A stretch of 64,000 bases of DNA from Rhodobacterales bacterium 52_120_T64 (GTDB taxonomy: Bacteria > Pseudomonadota > Alphaproteobacteria > Rhodobacterales > Rhodobacteraceae), in contig MABA01000008.1 in the NCBI GenBank assembly GCA_002162875.1, positions 62,001-126,000 on the forward strand, written 5' to 3'. Below the pieces are notes generated by a model. That model did not search any database. It was not told the DNA's origin and worked only from the letters and a program-made list of their open reading frames with translations. Position 1 is the first letter of the stretch, and every line of letters begins with the position of its first letter. Position numbers and translations under genes: made by a program. Positions 33,190 through 45,277 of this stretch are shown piece by piece.

Positions 33190-34934
33190 TGGTTAGCATG
33201 ACCGAACTGTCTAAAATTCATAACTCGCCGGAATCTGCTGCGCGTTTGAAAAAACGTCGCGCGGCAGAATGGCGGCTGAAGGCTTACGGCATCTTGGCTA
33301 TTGTGTTGGCCGGTGCTGCATTGATTACGTTGATGTGGTCCGTGGTCAGCAAGGCCTCTGGTGCGTTTACCGAAAGCTATATTTCGTTGCCGGTTTACCT
33401 GGAGGCGGACGAGATTGACCCTGACAACACAGGCGACCCAACGATTATTGGACGCGCGAACTATGGTGGCTTGTCCAAAGACGCGTTGAAGGCGGCGTTT
33501 CCATTCGTGAAATCACGCGGCGACAAGCGGGAGATGTATGACATCATCAGCGGCGGCGCAGCGTTCGAGTTGCGCGAACTGGCAATGACGACGCCGTCGG
33601 TTGTCGGGCAAACCTTAGACTTCCGGTTTTTGGCGTCGGACATCGCGGACCTTTATTTGAAGGGCTCGTATGGCGAGCTGATAGAGCAAAACGCTGGCGG
33701 TAACCTGACTGTTGAAAGCAGTGGCAAAACAGCGGTTGTGAACTCCTCGGCCGCAGATTTCGCGTTCGTTATGGCGCGCCTAAAGGAAGATTTGCGGGGC
33801 AAGGCGGCGTTTAACCGTGACCAAGCAGCGCTGCAAGAAAATGGCCGTGCGGTGTTTGTGGAACGTGGTGATTTGGTTGAGGCCGCCAAGCGTGAAGCTG
33901 AACGGGATCGGTTGATTGCATTGGCGATCGAGTTGGAGGCACGGGCCGCACAGGACGGCGGGACCGAAGTTTTAGACAAAAGCTCCCCTTCCGTGCTGGT
34001 ACGAATGGGTGAAACCTGGGTGAAACTGACGGCTGTTTCGGCAACTGGTGGTGAGGGCGATGTTATTGGCACACTCCGCAACGTCAAATTGGCGACGGGT
34101 GACTGGCAGGTTTACTCGCAAGATTTGCCCGAAGCTTCGCGTAAGGTGTCTGATTTACAGATCGTTTTGATCGAGAACTTGCGTAGTGCAGGTGTTGTCG
34201 AAACCGTCTTTAACACGCGATTCTTCACAGCGGGTGACAGCCGAGAGCCTGAGTTGGCAGGCATCTGGGGCGCGGCTGTCGGGTCGTTCTGGACGATGCT
34301 GGTGACAATCCTGCTGGCATTCCCGATCGGAGTTATGGCGGCGGTCTACCTTGAAGAATTTGCCAAGAAAAACCTGATGAACACGTTTATCGAGGTGAAC
34401 ATTAACAACCTAGCGGCTGTGCCTTCGATCGTTTACGGGCTTTTGGGGTTGGCCGTGTTCCTTGGCTTCTTTGGTGTGCCTAGGTCGGCGCCTTTGGCCG
34501 GTGGTATCGTGCTGGCAGTTATGACTTTGCCAACAATCATCATCGCGTCTCGTGCAGCGATGGCAGCGGTTCCGCCCTCCATCAGGGATGCTGCACTGGG
34601 GATTGGTGCCTCCAAATTGCAAACAGCGTTTCATCATGTTTTGCCGCTGTCGATGCCCGGAATTTTGACCGGAACGATTATCGGTATGGCGCGCGCGCTG
34701 GGCGAAACTGCGCCGTTGATTATGATCGGCATGGTCGCGTTCATCGTTGATGTGCCAACAGGCATAACGGACAGCGCGACGGTTTTGCCGGTGCAGATTT
34801 ACCGTTGGTCGGATTTCCCTGAACGGGCGTTCGAAGCACGGACTTCGGCAGCGATTTTGGTATTGTTGGTGTTTTTGGTTTTGATGAACGGGCTAGCCGT
34901 ATTCCTTCGGAAACGGTTCGAGCGGCGGTGGTAG
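33189..34934 (+). CDS. pstA: phosphate ABC transporter permease PstA (long form)
   Basis: 581 residues against about 300 in E. coli. One N-terminal membrane helix (about 33-55) is followed by a large extracytoplasmic insertion (about 60-350, DUF3333-like), then the permease domain ([61 protein letters not shown]). Start at 33189 overlaps pstC by one base; an ATG three codons later is equally possible. The insertion's role is unknown; together with the long PstC it may form an extra periplasmic module. Confidence 0.91.
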   Translation: MVSMTELSKIHNSPESAARLKKRRAAEWRLKAYGILAIVLAGAALITLMWSVVSKASGAFTESYISLPVYLEADEIDPDNTGDPTIIGRANYGGLSKDALKAAFPFVKSRGDKREMYDIISGGAAFELRELAMTTPSVVGQTLDFRFLASDIADLYLKGSYGELIEQNAGGNLTVESSGKTAVVNSSAADFAFVMARLKEDLRGKAAFNRDQAALQENGRAVFVERGDLVEAAKREAERDRLIALAIELEARAAQDGGTEVLDKSSPSVLVRMGETWVKLTAVSATGGEGDVIGTLRNVKLATGDWQVYSQDLPEASRKVSDLQIVLIENLRSAGVVETVFNTRFFTAGDSREPELAGIWGAAVGSFWTMLVTILLAFPIGVMAAVYLEEFAKKNLMNTFIEVNINNLAAVPSIVYGLLGLAVFLGFFGVPRSAPLAGGIVLAVMTLPTIIIASRAAMAAVPPSIRDAALGIGASKLQTAFHHVLPLSMPGILTGTIIGMARALGETAPLIMIGMVAFIVDVPTGITDSATVLPVQIYRWSDFPERAFEARTSAAILVLLVFLVLMNGLAVFLRKRFERRW

Positions 34935-34939
34935 AAAAG

Positions 34940-35713
34940 ATGAGTGATATGACAGATACAGTTAAAATTTCGACCAAGAATGTCGATGTGTTCTACGGCG
35001 ACAACCACGCGATCAACGATGTGTCGGTGGATATTCTACATAACACGGTAACGGCGTTTATCGGCCCTTCGGGTTGCGGAAAATCGACGTTCCTGCGGTG
35101 TTTGAACCGCATGAACGATACGATTGATTCCTGCAAGATCACAGGGGATCTGCTGATGGATGGCGAAGACATCTACGCCAAATCCGTGGATCCGGTACAG
35201 CTTCGTGCGAAAGTCGGTATGGTGTTTCAAAAACCAAACCCTTTCCCGAAGTCGATCTTTGACAATGTTGCTTACGGACCGCGTATTCACGGGCTGGTGG
35301 GGAACAAAACCGACCTCGAAGAGGTGGTTGAAAAGTCTCTTCGCCGTGCCGCGATCTGGAAAGAGGTCAAGGACCGCTTGCACGCGCCCGGCACCAGCCT
35401 TTCTGGTGGACAGCAGCAGCGATTGTGCATTGCACGGGCGATTGCGACCGCGCCGGAAGTTTTGTTGATGGACGAGCCAGCCTCGGCACTTGATCCAATT
35501 GCAACAGCGCAGATCGAAGAGTTGATCGACGAATTGCGGCACAACTATTCCGTTGTGATCGTGACTCACTCGATGCAGCAGGCGGCACGTGTTTCGCAAA
35601 AGACAGCATTTTTTCATCTGGGCGATATGGTGGAATACGGCGATACGTCGACGATTTTCACCAATCCGGTTGACCAGCGTACACAAGATTACATTACCGG
35701 CCGGTTCGGTTAA
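34940..35713 (+). CDS. pstB: phosphate ABC transporter ATP-binding protein
   Basis: About 258 residues. Walker [11 protein letters not shown]-loop VFQKPNPFP, signature [16 protein letters not shown], Walker [14 protein letters not shown] and H-loop [12 protein letters not shown] are all present and typical of PstB, including CLNRMND and the [18 protein letters not shown] ending. The start could be the GTG at 34928, ATG 34940 or ATG 34949; none has a strong ribosome site. It energises phosphate import with PstA/PstC and, with PhoU, signals to PhoR. Confidence 0.95.
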   Translation: MSDMTDTVKISTKNVDVFYGDNHAINDVSVDILHNTVTAFIGPSGCGKSTFLRCLNRMNDTIDSCKITGDLLMDGEDIYAKSVDPVQLRAKVGMVFQKPNPFPKSIFDNVAYGPRIHGLVGNKTDLEEVVEKSLRRAAIWKEVKDRLHAPGTSLSGGQQQRLCIARAIATAPEVLLMDEPASALDPIATAQIEELIDELRHNYSVVIVTHSMQQAARVSQKTAFFHLGDMVEYGDTSTIFTNPVDQRTQDYITGRFG

Positions 35714-35723
35714 GGGGGAAATT

Positions 35724-36434
35724 ATGACTAAAGGACGCCATATTGTATCCGCATTCGACGATGATCTGATCACCGTTCAGGCGAAGATATCCGAAATGGG
35801 CGGGCTGGTAGAAGTCTTGCTTAGCGAGGCTTTGGAAGCCCTGAAAAACCGAGATGCGGAATTGGCGCAGGCGGTTATTCTTAAAGATAAACAAATGGAT
35901 GCGATGGAAATAGGGCTGGAAGAGCTCGCCACCCAGATCATCGCGCTACGCCAGCCGATGGCACAGGATTTGCGGGTTTTATTATCCGCAATCAAAATTG
36001 CCTCGACGCTAGAACGCATCGGTGATCTGGCTAAAAACATAGCGCGGCGTGCCATTTATTTGTCCGAAGCCAAGCCTGTCAAGATATCGCATTCCATCGT
36101 GCATATGGGGCAGGAAACACTGCGGCAGTTGTCGGAAGTTCTGGACGCGCATTCGCAGCGCAATGCCGAATTGGCGGTGGATATCTGGAACCGGGACGTT
36201 GAAATTGACGAGATGTATAACGCCATTTTCCGCGAAGTTGTGACCTATATGATGGAAGACAGCCGTATGATCGGGTTGGGCTCGCAACTGTTGTTTGTGG
36301 CCAAGAATCTGGAGCGGATCGGGGACCACACCACGCATATTTCAGAAATGATATACTATGTGGTGAAGGGGGAACCGCTGGGCGATGATCGACCAAAGGG
36401 TGAACCCATCGGGTTGGGCGTTTCGCCGTTTTAG
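35724..36434 (+). CDS. phoU: phosphate signalling protein PhoU
   Basis: 236 residues, mostly helical. Two PhoU repeats are visible, each with the acidic metal-binding E/D pattern (for example DRDAELAQ-like helix and RIGDLAKNIARRA in repeat 1, NLERIGDHTTHISEMIYY in repeat 2). GGGGGA seven bases upstream sets the ATG at 35724. PhoU links PstB to PhoR and keeps the regulon off when phosphate is plentiful. It lies between pstB and phoB in the same operon. Confidence 0.94.
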   Translation: MTKGRHIVSAFDDDLITVQAKISEMGGLVEVLLSEALEALKNRDAELAQAVILKDKQMDAMEIGLEELATQIIALRQPMAQDLRVLLSAIKIASTLERIGDLAKNIARRAIYLSEAKPVKISHSIVHMGQETLRQLSEVLDAHSQRNAELAVDIWNRDVEIDEMYNAIFREVVTYMMEDSRMIGLGSQLLFVAKNLERIGDHTTHISEMIYYVVKGEPLGDDRPKGEPIGLGVSPF

Positions 36435-36443
36435 GGGGCAAGG

Positions 36444-37139
36444 ATGAGCATTAAAGTTCTAGTTGTCGAAGATGAAGACGCTATTAGCCATTTATTGAAG
36501 TACAACCTGACCGCCGAGGGGTTCGAGGTTACAGTAGTCGACGATGGTGACGAGGCGTTGATGGTTGCGGACGATTTTCAGCCGGACATTATTCTGCTCG
36601 ACTGGATGTTACCGAACGTATCCGGCATCGAGATTTGCCGACAATTGCGGGCGCGCGCAGAGACACGGGAAATTCCGGTTATCATGCTGACCGCGCGTGC
36701 GGAGGAAGAGGATCGCCTTCGCGGGTTTGAAAAGGGCGCAGATGACTATGTGACCAAACCTTTCTCGATGAAGGAGCTGGTGGCGCGGATACAGGCGGTG
36801 TTGCGCCGGGCGAATCCAGCAGCGGCAGCAAATTTGGTAACGTTTGGCGATATCGCCTTGGACCGTGAAACCATGCGCGTAACACGAAGTGAGGCAAACG
36901 TGACGCTTGGTCCGACAGAGTTCCGCCTGTTAGAGACTCTGATAAAGCGGCCCGGTCGAGTTTATAGCCGCGAGCAGTTGTTGGACCGTGTTTGGGGGCA
37001 GGACATTTACGTGGAAGCCCGCACAGTGGATGTACATATCGGTCGGCTACGCAAGGCTTTGAATAAAGGTGGATTGGTTGACCCGATCCGCACAGTGCGG
37101 GCCTCGGGGTATGCGCTGGACGAGACGTATACAGGATAG
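36444..37139 (+). CDS. phoB: phosphate regulon response regulator
   Basis: 231 residues. The receiver domain has E9/D10 acidic pair (VVEDED), phosphoacceptor D53 in ILLDWMLP, and K in DDYVTKPFS. The C-terminal winged helix (OmpR type, about 130-228) shows VYSREQLLDRVWG and RTVDVHIGRLRKAL. It is the last recognised gene of the operon driven by the Pho box, so it is positively autoregulated. An AAGGAGG and a short ORF follow it. Confidence 0.95.
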   Translation: MSIKVLVVEDEDAISHLLKYNLTAEGFEVTVVDDGDEALMVADDFQPDIILLDWMLPNVSGIEICRQLRARAETREIPVIMLTARAEEEDRLRGFEKGADDYVTKPFSMKELVARIQAVLRRANPAAAANLVTFGDIALDRETMRVTRSEANVTLGPTEFRLLETLIKRPGRVYSREQLLDRVWGQDIYVEARTVDVHIGRLRKALNKGGLVDPIRTVRASGYALDETYTG

Positions 37140-37166
37140 CATTGGCACGAAAAAGGAGGCGTTCGG

Positions 37167-37241
37167 ATGAAATCTGCACCTTTTGGTGTTTTTGATGCTC
37201 GGGAAGTTCAAATAGAACCTGATTTCGGCGATCCGGTTTAA
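37167..37241 (+). CDS. possible 24-codon small protein after phoB
   Basis: ATG to TAA of 24 residues, starting MKSAPFGVFDAREVQIEPDF. A near-ideal ribosome site AAGGAGG (37153-37159) sits seven bases before the ATG, stronger than those of phoU or phoB. It lies 27 bases after phoB and would be co-transcribed under the Pho box. No family is recognised and no membrane helix is present. Chance is still possible for an ORF this short. Confidence 0.4.
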   Translation: MKSAPFGVFDAREVQIEPDFGDPV

Positions 37242-37567
37242 AGATCACCCTTTGCTGACCGAGGACAGATTTACCGCGCTAAAAGCCCATTCCTAAGCTG
37301 TTGCTTGCAAATGCCGGATTATAGTCGGTGCAACGAATGAGCAGTTTAGTGTCGTAGTGTTGCGTAGAATTGCAACGGGTATTCAAAATACTTTGGCGCG
37401 GTAAACCTACGGTTTGTTAATCCGCCTCGCTCAGTATCGTATACGCGGGAATGGTTAAATAATTGGTGTATGACAACCTACCGATTACCATACACCGCCT
37501 CGATCGGCGTGCCAGTTGCCAGACCGACTGCGGTGTATCTCCCTTGTTTCATCTATCAGCGATACAT
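37242..37567. other. intergenic gap between the pho operon and carB
   Basis: 326 bases downstream of the small ORF and of the convergent carB stop. I see no conserved gene, no tRNA and no strong hairpin followed by a T-run. The sequence is less G/C-rich than the flanks. Confidence 0.5.
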
Positions 37568-40801
<3,234 letters not shown>

Positions 40802-40879
40802 GCCGATGTCCGCGCGTTTGGCCGCCAACGCAAGGGCGCGAGCGGGGAGGGATTCGTCTGCGAGATGCAAATTGTGGCG

Positions 40880-40907
40880 GTTATAATGCGTGGGGCGGGT
40901 GGCGCAA
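40880..40907 (-). promoter_or_regulatory. possible carB promoter
   Basis: Reading the minus strand, TTGCGC (40907-40902) and TATAAC (40885-40880) are separated by 16 bases, 79 bases before the carB ATG. Both hexamers are acceptable matches to a housekeeping promoter. Confidence 0.4.
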
Positions 40908-40946
40908 CCCCGTTGGGCGGGTTTTCATGCCGCATTCAGCTAATGT

Positions 40947-41624
40947 TTACGAGTTTACCAAGGCATCCAAATAGTCAGCGTATGTCCGGCCTGCTTCAGC
41001 TTGAAAGGCACGTCCGGTTTGTTCGGCCGCTAGTATTCGGTCAATTCTGAACGCCCGAAAGTCAGATCGTTTTTCGCACCACGCGGTACAGGTCCAGACA
41101 TGCCCCCAGTATTCGACGTTTAACGGGCGAATCTGTCGTTGGGTTTTCTGACCACTTAAAGCTTGATACGAAATATCCAGAATATGCTTTTGTCGAATTG
41201 CTTGCCGAAGTGTCGCTAAGTGCTCTAGCGGAGCTTTGACCTCGTTCGTGTAAACTGACAGGTTTTGCAGATGGCTGCGATTTTGCAATTGGCCGGGAAG
41301 TACAGCGTTAATTTTGTCCAATAATTGCCGCGCACCAGTCGCCAGTTCTGCATCTGGCACGTTCAACACCACCTCCATCCCTAAATGCAGGGCTTCGAGT
41401 TCGGTTGTTGTAAGTGTCAGCGGTGGCAGAAAAATCGGTTCGCGCAGGATGTATCCTACCCCACGCTCCCCCTCGATTGGCACGCCCGAGGCGACCAGGG
41501 TTTCGATGTCGCGATAAATTGTGCGTAGCGAGACTTCCAACCGTTCGGCGATGTCGCGTCCGAGAATAAGCCGACCGCCCCTGAACATCTGAATAATTTC
41601 AAAAAGGCGGTCGGTTCTGCGCAT
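40947..41624 (-). CDS. WYL-domain HTH transcriptional regulator (YafY type)
   Basis: 225 residues. The N-terminal winged helix (about 1-58; RRTDRLFEIIQMFRGG, then VSLRTIYRDIETL) is DeoR/HTH_11-like. The WYL domain spans about 130-215 (ILDISYQALSGQ, then VWTCTAWCEKRSDFRAFRIDRI), a likely ligand or nucleic-acid sensing fold. It starts one base after the stop of the small upstream gene, so the two are co-transcribed. A perfect interrupted palindrome lies before that upstream gene and is the probable binding site, giving autoregulation. The effector is unknown. Confidence 0.9.
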   Translation of the reverse strand: MRRTDRLFEIIQMFRGGRLILGRDIAERLEVSLRTIYRDIETLVASGVPIEGERGVGYILREPIFLPPLTLTTTELEALHLGMEVVLNVPDAELATGARQLLDKINAVLPGQLQNRSHLQNLSVYTNEVKAPLEHLATLRQAIRQKHILDISYQALSGQKTQRQIRPLNVEYWGHVWTCTAWCEKRSDFRAFRIDRILAAEQTGRAFQAEAGRTYADYLDALVNS

Positions 41625-41625
41625 G

Positions 41626-41931
41626 TTACCCCACGGAAAGTTGAAGTTTACTGTGTTTCATTGAAACGCTCGCCATATCGAAAGACTGCATAAATGGCAT
41701 CAAGGATTCTTGTTGCATCAAGGCCTCCGAAGCAGCTTCGGCCTCAGCCAATGTCGCCCACTCCAGATGGTCAAGCCACACATCGTCGCTGTCTTTAGAC
41801 AAACGTCGCGAAATGAATCCCGCGCACGTTTCGAGGAAATTGTTTACTGTCGGTATGGTTTCCAAGAAAGCTGCATCGCTTACGCCGGCGGCTAGTTTGA
41901 AAGTAACTGTTTCGATTACTGCATTAGTCAT
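41626..41931 (-). CDS. small dimeric alpha-beta barrel (antibiotic-biosynthesis-monooxygenase-like) protein
   Basis: 101 residues from the ATG at 41931; an upstream in-frame extension would run through the palindromic operator and is rejected. The pattern ETVTFKLAAGVSDAAFLE, then a middle strand FISRRLSKDSDDVWLDHLEW and a C-terminal helix, fits the ferredoxin-like ABM/EthD fold. No catalytic residues can be assigned. It precedes the WYL gene by one base and is probably the regulator's target, for example a small stress-linked oxygenase or binding protein. Confidence 0.72.
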   Translation of the reverse strand: MTNAVIETVTFKLAAGVSDAAFLETIPTVNNFLETCAGFISRRLSKDSDDVWLDHLEWATLAEAEAASEALMQQESLMPFMQSFDMASVSMKHSKLQLSVG

Positions 41932-41978
41932 ATCATGATTCCTTTTACGTTTGATTGACCTAGCAGTGATACACCCCC

Positions 41979-42004
41979 TCAACTGACAGCTATCTGTCAG
42001 TTGA
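41979..42004. promoter_or_regulatory. perfect palindromic operator before the WYL operon
   Basis: Arms TCAACTGACAG (41979-41989) and CTGTCAGTTGA (41994-42004) are exact complements with a four-base CTAT spacer. It lies 48 bases before the small-gene start and between that operon and aspS. WYL/YafY regulators often bind CTGACAG-type dyads near their own genes; assignment here is inference. Confidence 0.65.
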
Positions 42005-42043
42005 TTTCGTGATACAGGATTATTCTGCATTAAGCCACAACCC

Positions 42044-42071
42044 TTGACATTTACCCCTTAAACCTATGTAT
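42044..42071 (+). promoter_or_regulatory. likely aspS promoter
   Basis: TTGACA (42044-42049) is a perfect -35. ATGTAT (42066-42071) follows at 16 bases and differs from TATAAT in several positions. The start codon is 62 bases beyond. Confidence 0.5.
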
Positions 42072-42132
42072 CCGAACTCGATCAATTTGGTGCGCGTTCG
42101 AGTGCGCCGTTAGACGTTTGTTAGGACACACC

Positions 42133-43983
42133 ATGCACGCTTTTCGCTCTCATAAATGTAATGAACTCAACGCCTCGAACGTTGGCGATACAGTTCGCCT
42201 GTCGGGCTGGGTCCACCGTGTACGAGATCATGGCGGCATTCTGTTTATCGACCTTCGTGACCACTACGGTATCACACAGATTTTGGCAGACGAAGATTCG
42301 GCTGCTTTCAAGGAATTGGAGAAGGTTCGTTCCGAGTGGGTTATCCGCATCGATGGCGTAGTCAAGGCGCGTGATCCAGAATTGGTGAACCCCAACTTGC
42401 CAACCGGCGAGGTCGAGATTTTCATTCGGGACATGGAAGTGCTGGGCGCGTCCGAAGAATTGCCGTTGCCAGTGTTTGGCGAACAGGATTATCCCGAAGA
42501 AACCCGCCTGAAGTACCGCTTCCTTGATCTACGTCGCGAGGGCATGCACAACCGTATGATGCTGCGTTCTAACGTTGTTTCGAGTATTCGTAAGCGGATG
42601 GAAGGTATCGGGTTCAACGAATTTCAGACGCCGATTATTACAGCTTCCAGCCCTGAAGGGGCGCGGGACTTCTTGGTTCCATCGCGTATGCATCCGGGCA
42701 GGTTCTATGCTTTGCCACAAGCACCGCAGCAGTTCAAACAGATGATGATGGTTTCGGGTTTCGACAAATACTTCCAGATTGCCCCTTGTTTCCGTGATGA
42801 AGATCCACGCGCCGATCGTTCGCCAACCGATTTCTATCAGCTCGACTTGGAGATGAGCTTCGTGACGCAGCAGGATGTTTTCGACACGATCGAACCAGTG
42901 ATGATCGGTGTTTTTGAAGAATTCGGCGGCGACAAGGTTGTGAACCCTGTTATCCCGCAGATTTCTTATAAGGACGCGGCACTTTGGTACGGTTCCGACA
43001 AACCCGACCTTCGTAACCCGATCAAGATGCAGGTTGTTAGCGAGCACTTCGCAGGCTCCGGCTTCAAGATTTTCGCAAGCCTACTGGAGCAGGACGGAAC
43101 TGAAGTTCGTGCAATTCCGGCCCCTACGGGTGGTTCGCGTAAGTTCTGTGACCGGATGAATAAGTTCGCACAGCAAGAAGGCCTGCCAGGCATGGGCTAC
43201 ATCTTCTGGCGTGTAAAAACGGCTGATGCTGTGGCGCAAGAGCTGGGCATCAAGGTCAAAGAAGCGCAGGCGATGCTGAAATCCGGCGAAGTCGAAGGTG
43301 GCATGGAAGCGGCAGGACCGCTGGCCAAAAACATCGGACCAGAGCGCACCGAGGCGATCCGCCAGCAGCTTGGCCTGAATGTTGGCGATGCAGCGTTCTT
43401 CCTTGGTGGCAAACCTAAATCCTTCGAATCCGTTGCCGGACGTGCCCGCAACGTAATTGGTACCGAACTGGGCTTGACCGATCAGAACAGCTTCGAGATG
43501 TGTTGGGTTGTCGATTTCCCGATTTTCGAGAAAGACGAAGAGACCGGCAAGATTGACTTCGAACACAACCCGTTCTCGATGCCACAAGGTGGAATGGATG
43601 CGTTGACTGGCGATCCGCTGAAAGTGTTGGGCTATCAATACGATCTGGCCTGTAACGGCTACGAGCTGATTTCCGGTGCGATCCGTAACCACAAGCTGGA
43701 CGTGATGTATAAAGCGTTCGGGATTGCAGGATACGGCAAGGAAGAAGTCGAGAAACGTTTCGGCGGCATGGTTAAAGCGTTCAAATTCGGTGCACCTCCA
43801 CACGGCGGTTGTGCAGCTGGTATTGACCGGATCGTGATGCTGCTTGCGGATGAAGAAAACATTCGCGAGGTTATCATGTTCCCGATGAACCAACGCGCTG
43901 AAGATCTGATGATGGAAGCCCCTGGCGAAGCGACTAACGAGCAGCTTCGCGAATTAGGTTTGCGGGTTATTCCACAGGACTAA
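42133..43983 (+). CDS. aspS: aspartyl-tRNA synthetase
   Basis: 616 residues, the long bacterial type. The N-terminal OB-fold anticodon-binding domain ([25 protein letters not shown]) is followed by class II catalytic motifs (motif 2 [24 protein letters not shown]; motif 3 [13 protein letters not shown]) with a GAD insertion domain between them. ATG at 42133 (AGGA upstream) is preferred over the in-frame TTG five codons earlier. In alphaproteobacteria AspRS is often non-discriminating, charging tRNA-Asn too; that depends on gatCAB, which is not in the window. Confidence 0.97.
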   Translation: MHAFRSHKCNELNASNVGDTVRLSGWVHRVRDHGGILFIDLRDHYGITQILADEDSAAFKELEKVRSEWVIRIDGVVKARDPELVNPNLPTGEVEIFIRDMEVLGASEELPLPVFGEQDYPEETRLKYRFLDLRREGMHNRMMLRSNVVSSIRKRMEGIGFNEFQTPIITASSPEGARDFLVPSRMHPGRFYALPQAPQQFKQMMMVSGFDKYFQIAPCFRDEDPRADRSPTDFYQLDLEMSFVTQQDVFDTIEPVMIGVFEEFGGDKVVNPVIPQISYKDAALWYGSDKPDLRNPIKMQVVSEHFAGSGFKIFASLLEQDGTEVRAIPAPTGGSRKFCDRMNKFAQQEGLPGMGYIFWRVKTADAVAQELGIKVKEAQAMLKSGEVEGGMEAAGPLAKNIGPERTEAIRQQLGLNVGDAAFFLGGKPKSFESVAGRARNVIGTELGLTDQNSFEMCWVVDFPIFEKDEETGKIDFEHNPFSMPQGGMDALTGDPLKVLGYQYDLACNGYELISGAIRNHKLDVMYKAFGIAGYGKEEVEKRFGGMVKAFKFGAPPHGGCAAGIDRIVMLLADEENIREVIMFPMNQRAEDLMMEAPGEATNEQLRELGLRVIPQD

Positions 43984-44001
43984 GATCAGATCTTTCGCCC
44001 A

Positions 44002-44328
44002 TCACACCAATGATGGCAGCAACATTAAAAATACCGCCATTCCCCAGAACAAGGGGGTGGCGGCAATCATTCGCGCGGCCGTGACTTTGCCGGTTGAGTG
44101 CGCCATCCATGCCAAGATTACCATCACCACAGCGAAAAACGGCACAGAGCCGATCAGTTGCGCGTTTGTTATCCCGTAAGAATGGAGCGGGTTTAAAGCG
44201 AAGGTGCCGTGCACGAACCTCGAGATTGGCAGCGCAGCCACCCCACCCATTATCACAATCACGTCCAACGCAGATAAGAGTGTTAACAGGGTGTTATTTG
44301 CAGGTTTTCGATTAAAGCTATCTGGCAT
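44002..44328 (-). CDS. small integral membrane protein, unknown
   Basis: 108 residues with three probable membrane helices (about 14-38, 58-78, 85-107) and a cytoplasmic start. No family signature is recognised. It is the last gene of a minus-strand run (FAD oxidoreductase, VOC, trxC, this gene), 50 bases after trxC, and converges on aspS with 18 bases between. GGGA is about seven bases before the ATG. Confidence 0.65.
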   Translation of the reverse strand: MPDSFNRKPANNTLLTLLSALDVIVIMGGVAALPISRFVHGTFALNPLHSYGITNAQLIGSVPFFAVVMVILAWMAHSTGKVTAARMIAATPLFWGMAVFLMLLPSLV

Positions 44329-44378
44329 GGTGGTCCCGAATCTATGTTAACCGAATATACACAAATTTGACGGACACC

Positions 44379-44816
44379 CTACATGGATCGGGTTCTAACC
44401 CATTTAACCAGTTCGCTCGCGCGCATTACGCCAGCGTGGCGGGCGATCTCCTTGCCGTTTTTGAATAGCAAAATCGCAGGGATGCCGCGGATGTTATAGC
44501 GCTGGCCAGCGCTCGGGTGTTTGTCGGTGTTGATCTTGGCAAACCGCGCGACGGTTTTGAGGTCTTTCGCGGCTTTGTCGAATTCCGGCGCCATCGTGCG
44601 GCAAGGGCCACACCAAGGGGCCCACATATCGACCACCACGGGTAACTCGTCGTTGGTGGTGCACTTAAGGACAGTTGCCAGATCTGTGTCGTGGATTTGA
44701 CCTGCCGCCAAAGGTTTGCCACAGCTACCGCATTTCGGGCCCGCACCGAGCTTATCCTCGGGGATCTTGTTAACGGTTTTGCAAGACATACAGGTCAGGT
44801 TCTTGGTGTAGGCCAT
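44379..44816 (-). CDS. trxC: thioredoxin 2 (zinc-containing)
   Basis: 145 residues. The N-terminal zinc ribbon has two CxxC pairs (CMSC at 9-12 and CGSC at about 29-32). The thioredoxin domain has the active site WAPWCGPCR and the cis-proline segment RGIPAILLF. TrxC reduces protein disulfides in the cytosol and is often induced by oxidative stress. Its neighbours are a VOC protein and an FAD oxidoreductase on the same strand; no OxyR site was found. Confidence 0.94.
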   Translation of the reverse strand: MAYTKNLTCMSCKTVNKIPEDKLGAGPKCGSCGKPLAAGQIHDTDLATVLKCTTNDELPVVVDMWAPWCGPCRTMAPEFDKAAKDLKTVARFAKINTDKHPSAGQRYNIRGIPAILLFKNGKEIARHAGVMRASELVKWVRTRSM

Positions 44817-44881
44817 GGGGGGCTTCCTAAATTCAGGTTGTTGAATATAAAGGTGGTTAAGAGGATGTTATCAAGGGCGGA

Positions 44882-45277
44882 TCAAATATATTGAGAGATT
44901 TCGATCAGGTTTTGATCAGGATCGCGTAAATATATAGATTCAATTTTGCCGGTTGCACCGGTGCGAAAGACGGGGCCTTCCTCGGTCTTGATACCTTGGC
45001 TGGTTAGATGGGCAATCCAATCAGTTAGATTTGTGGATGTGATCAGACAGAAATCGGCGGCGCCAGCGGTTGGGGCGTTTGCCTTGGGCTCAAACTCGTG
45101 CCCGGATTCGTGAAGGTTAATTTTATGACGGCCGAATTTAAGCGCGGTTCTAGAGGAGCCGTCGATCGGGTGAAAAGTTTCCGACTGCATCCCCAGTTTT
45201 TCGTAGAACGAGACCGCAGCGGAAATGTTTCGAACGGTCAGCACGAAGTGGTCGATATAGGAAAGGGCAGGAATCAT
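44882..45277 (-). CDS. VOC-family (glyoxalase-like) protein
   Basis: 131 residues with the two-module VOC fold: IDHFVLTVRNISAAVSFYEKLGM at the start, NLHESGHEF as the metal-histidine region, and YLRDPDQNLIEISQ at the end with the metal glutamate. The arrangement fits a small lyase, dioxygenase or antibiotic-binding protein rather than glyoxalase I proper. It overlaps the FAD oxidoreductase stop by four bases (translational coupling). Substrate not identified. Confidence 0.85.
   Translation of the reverse strand: MIPALSYIDHFVLTVRNISAAVSFYEKLGMQSETFHPIDGSSRTALKFGRHKINLHESGHEFEPKANAPTAGAADFCLITSTNLTDWIAHLTSQGIKTEEGPVFRTGATGKIESIYLRDPDQNLIEISQYI

Noticed and set aside
43081-43893. Minus-strand ORF of 270 codons inside aspS
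   Set aside because: Fully antisense to a clear aspartyl-tRNA synthetase; no ribosome site or motif.
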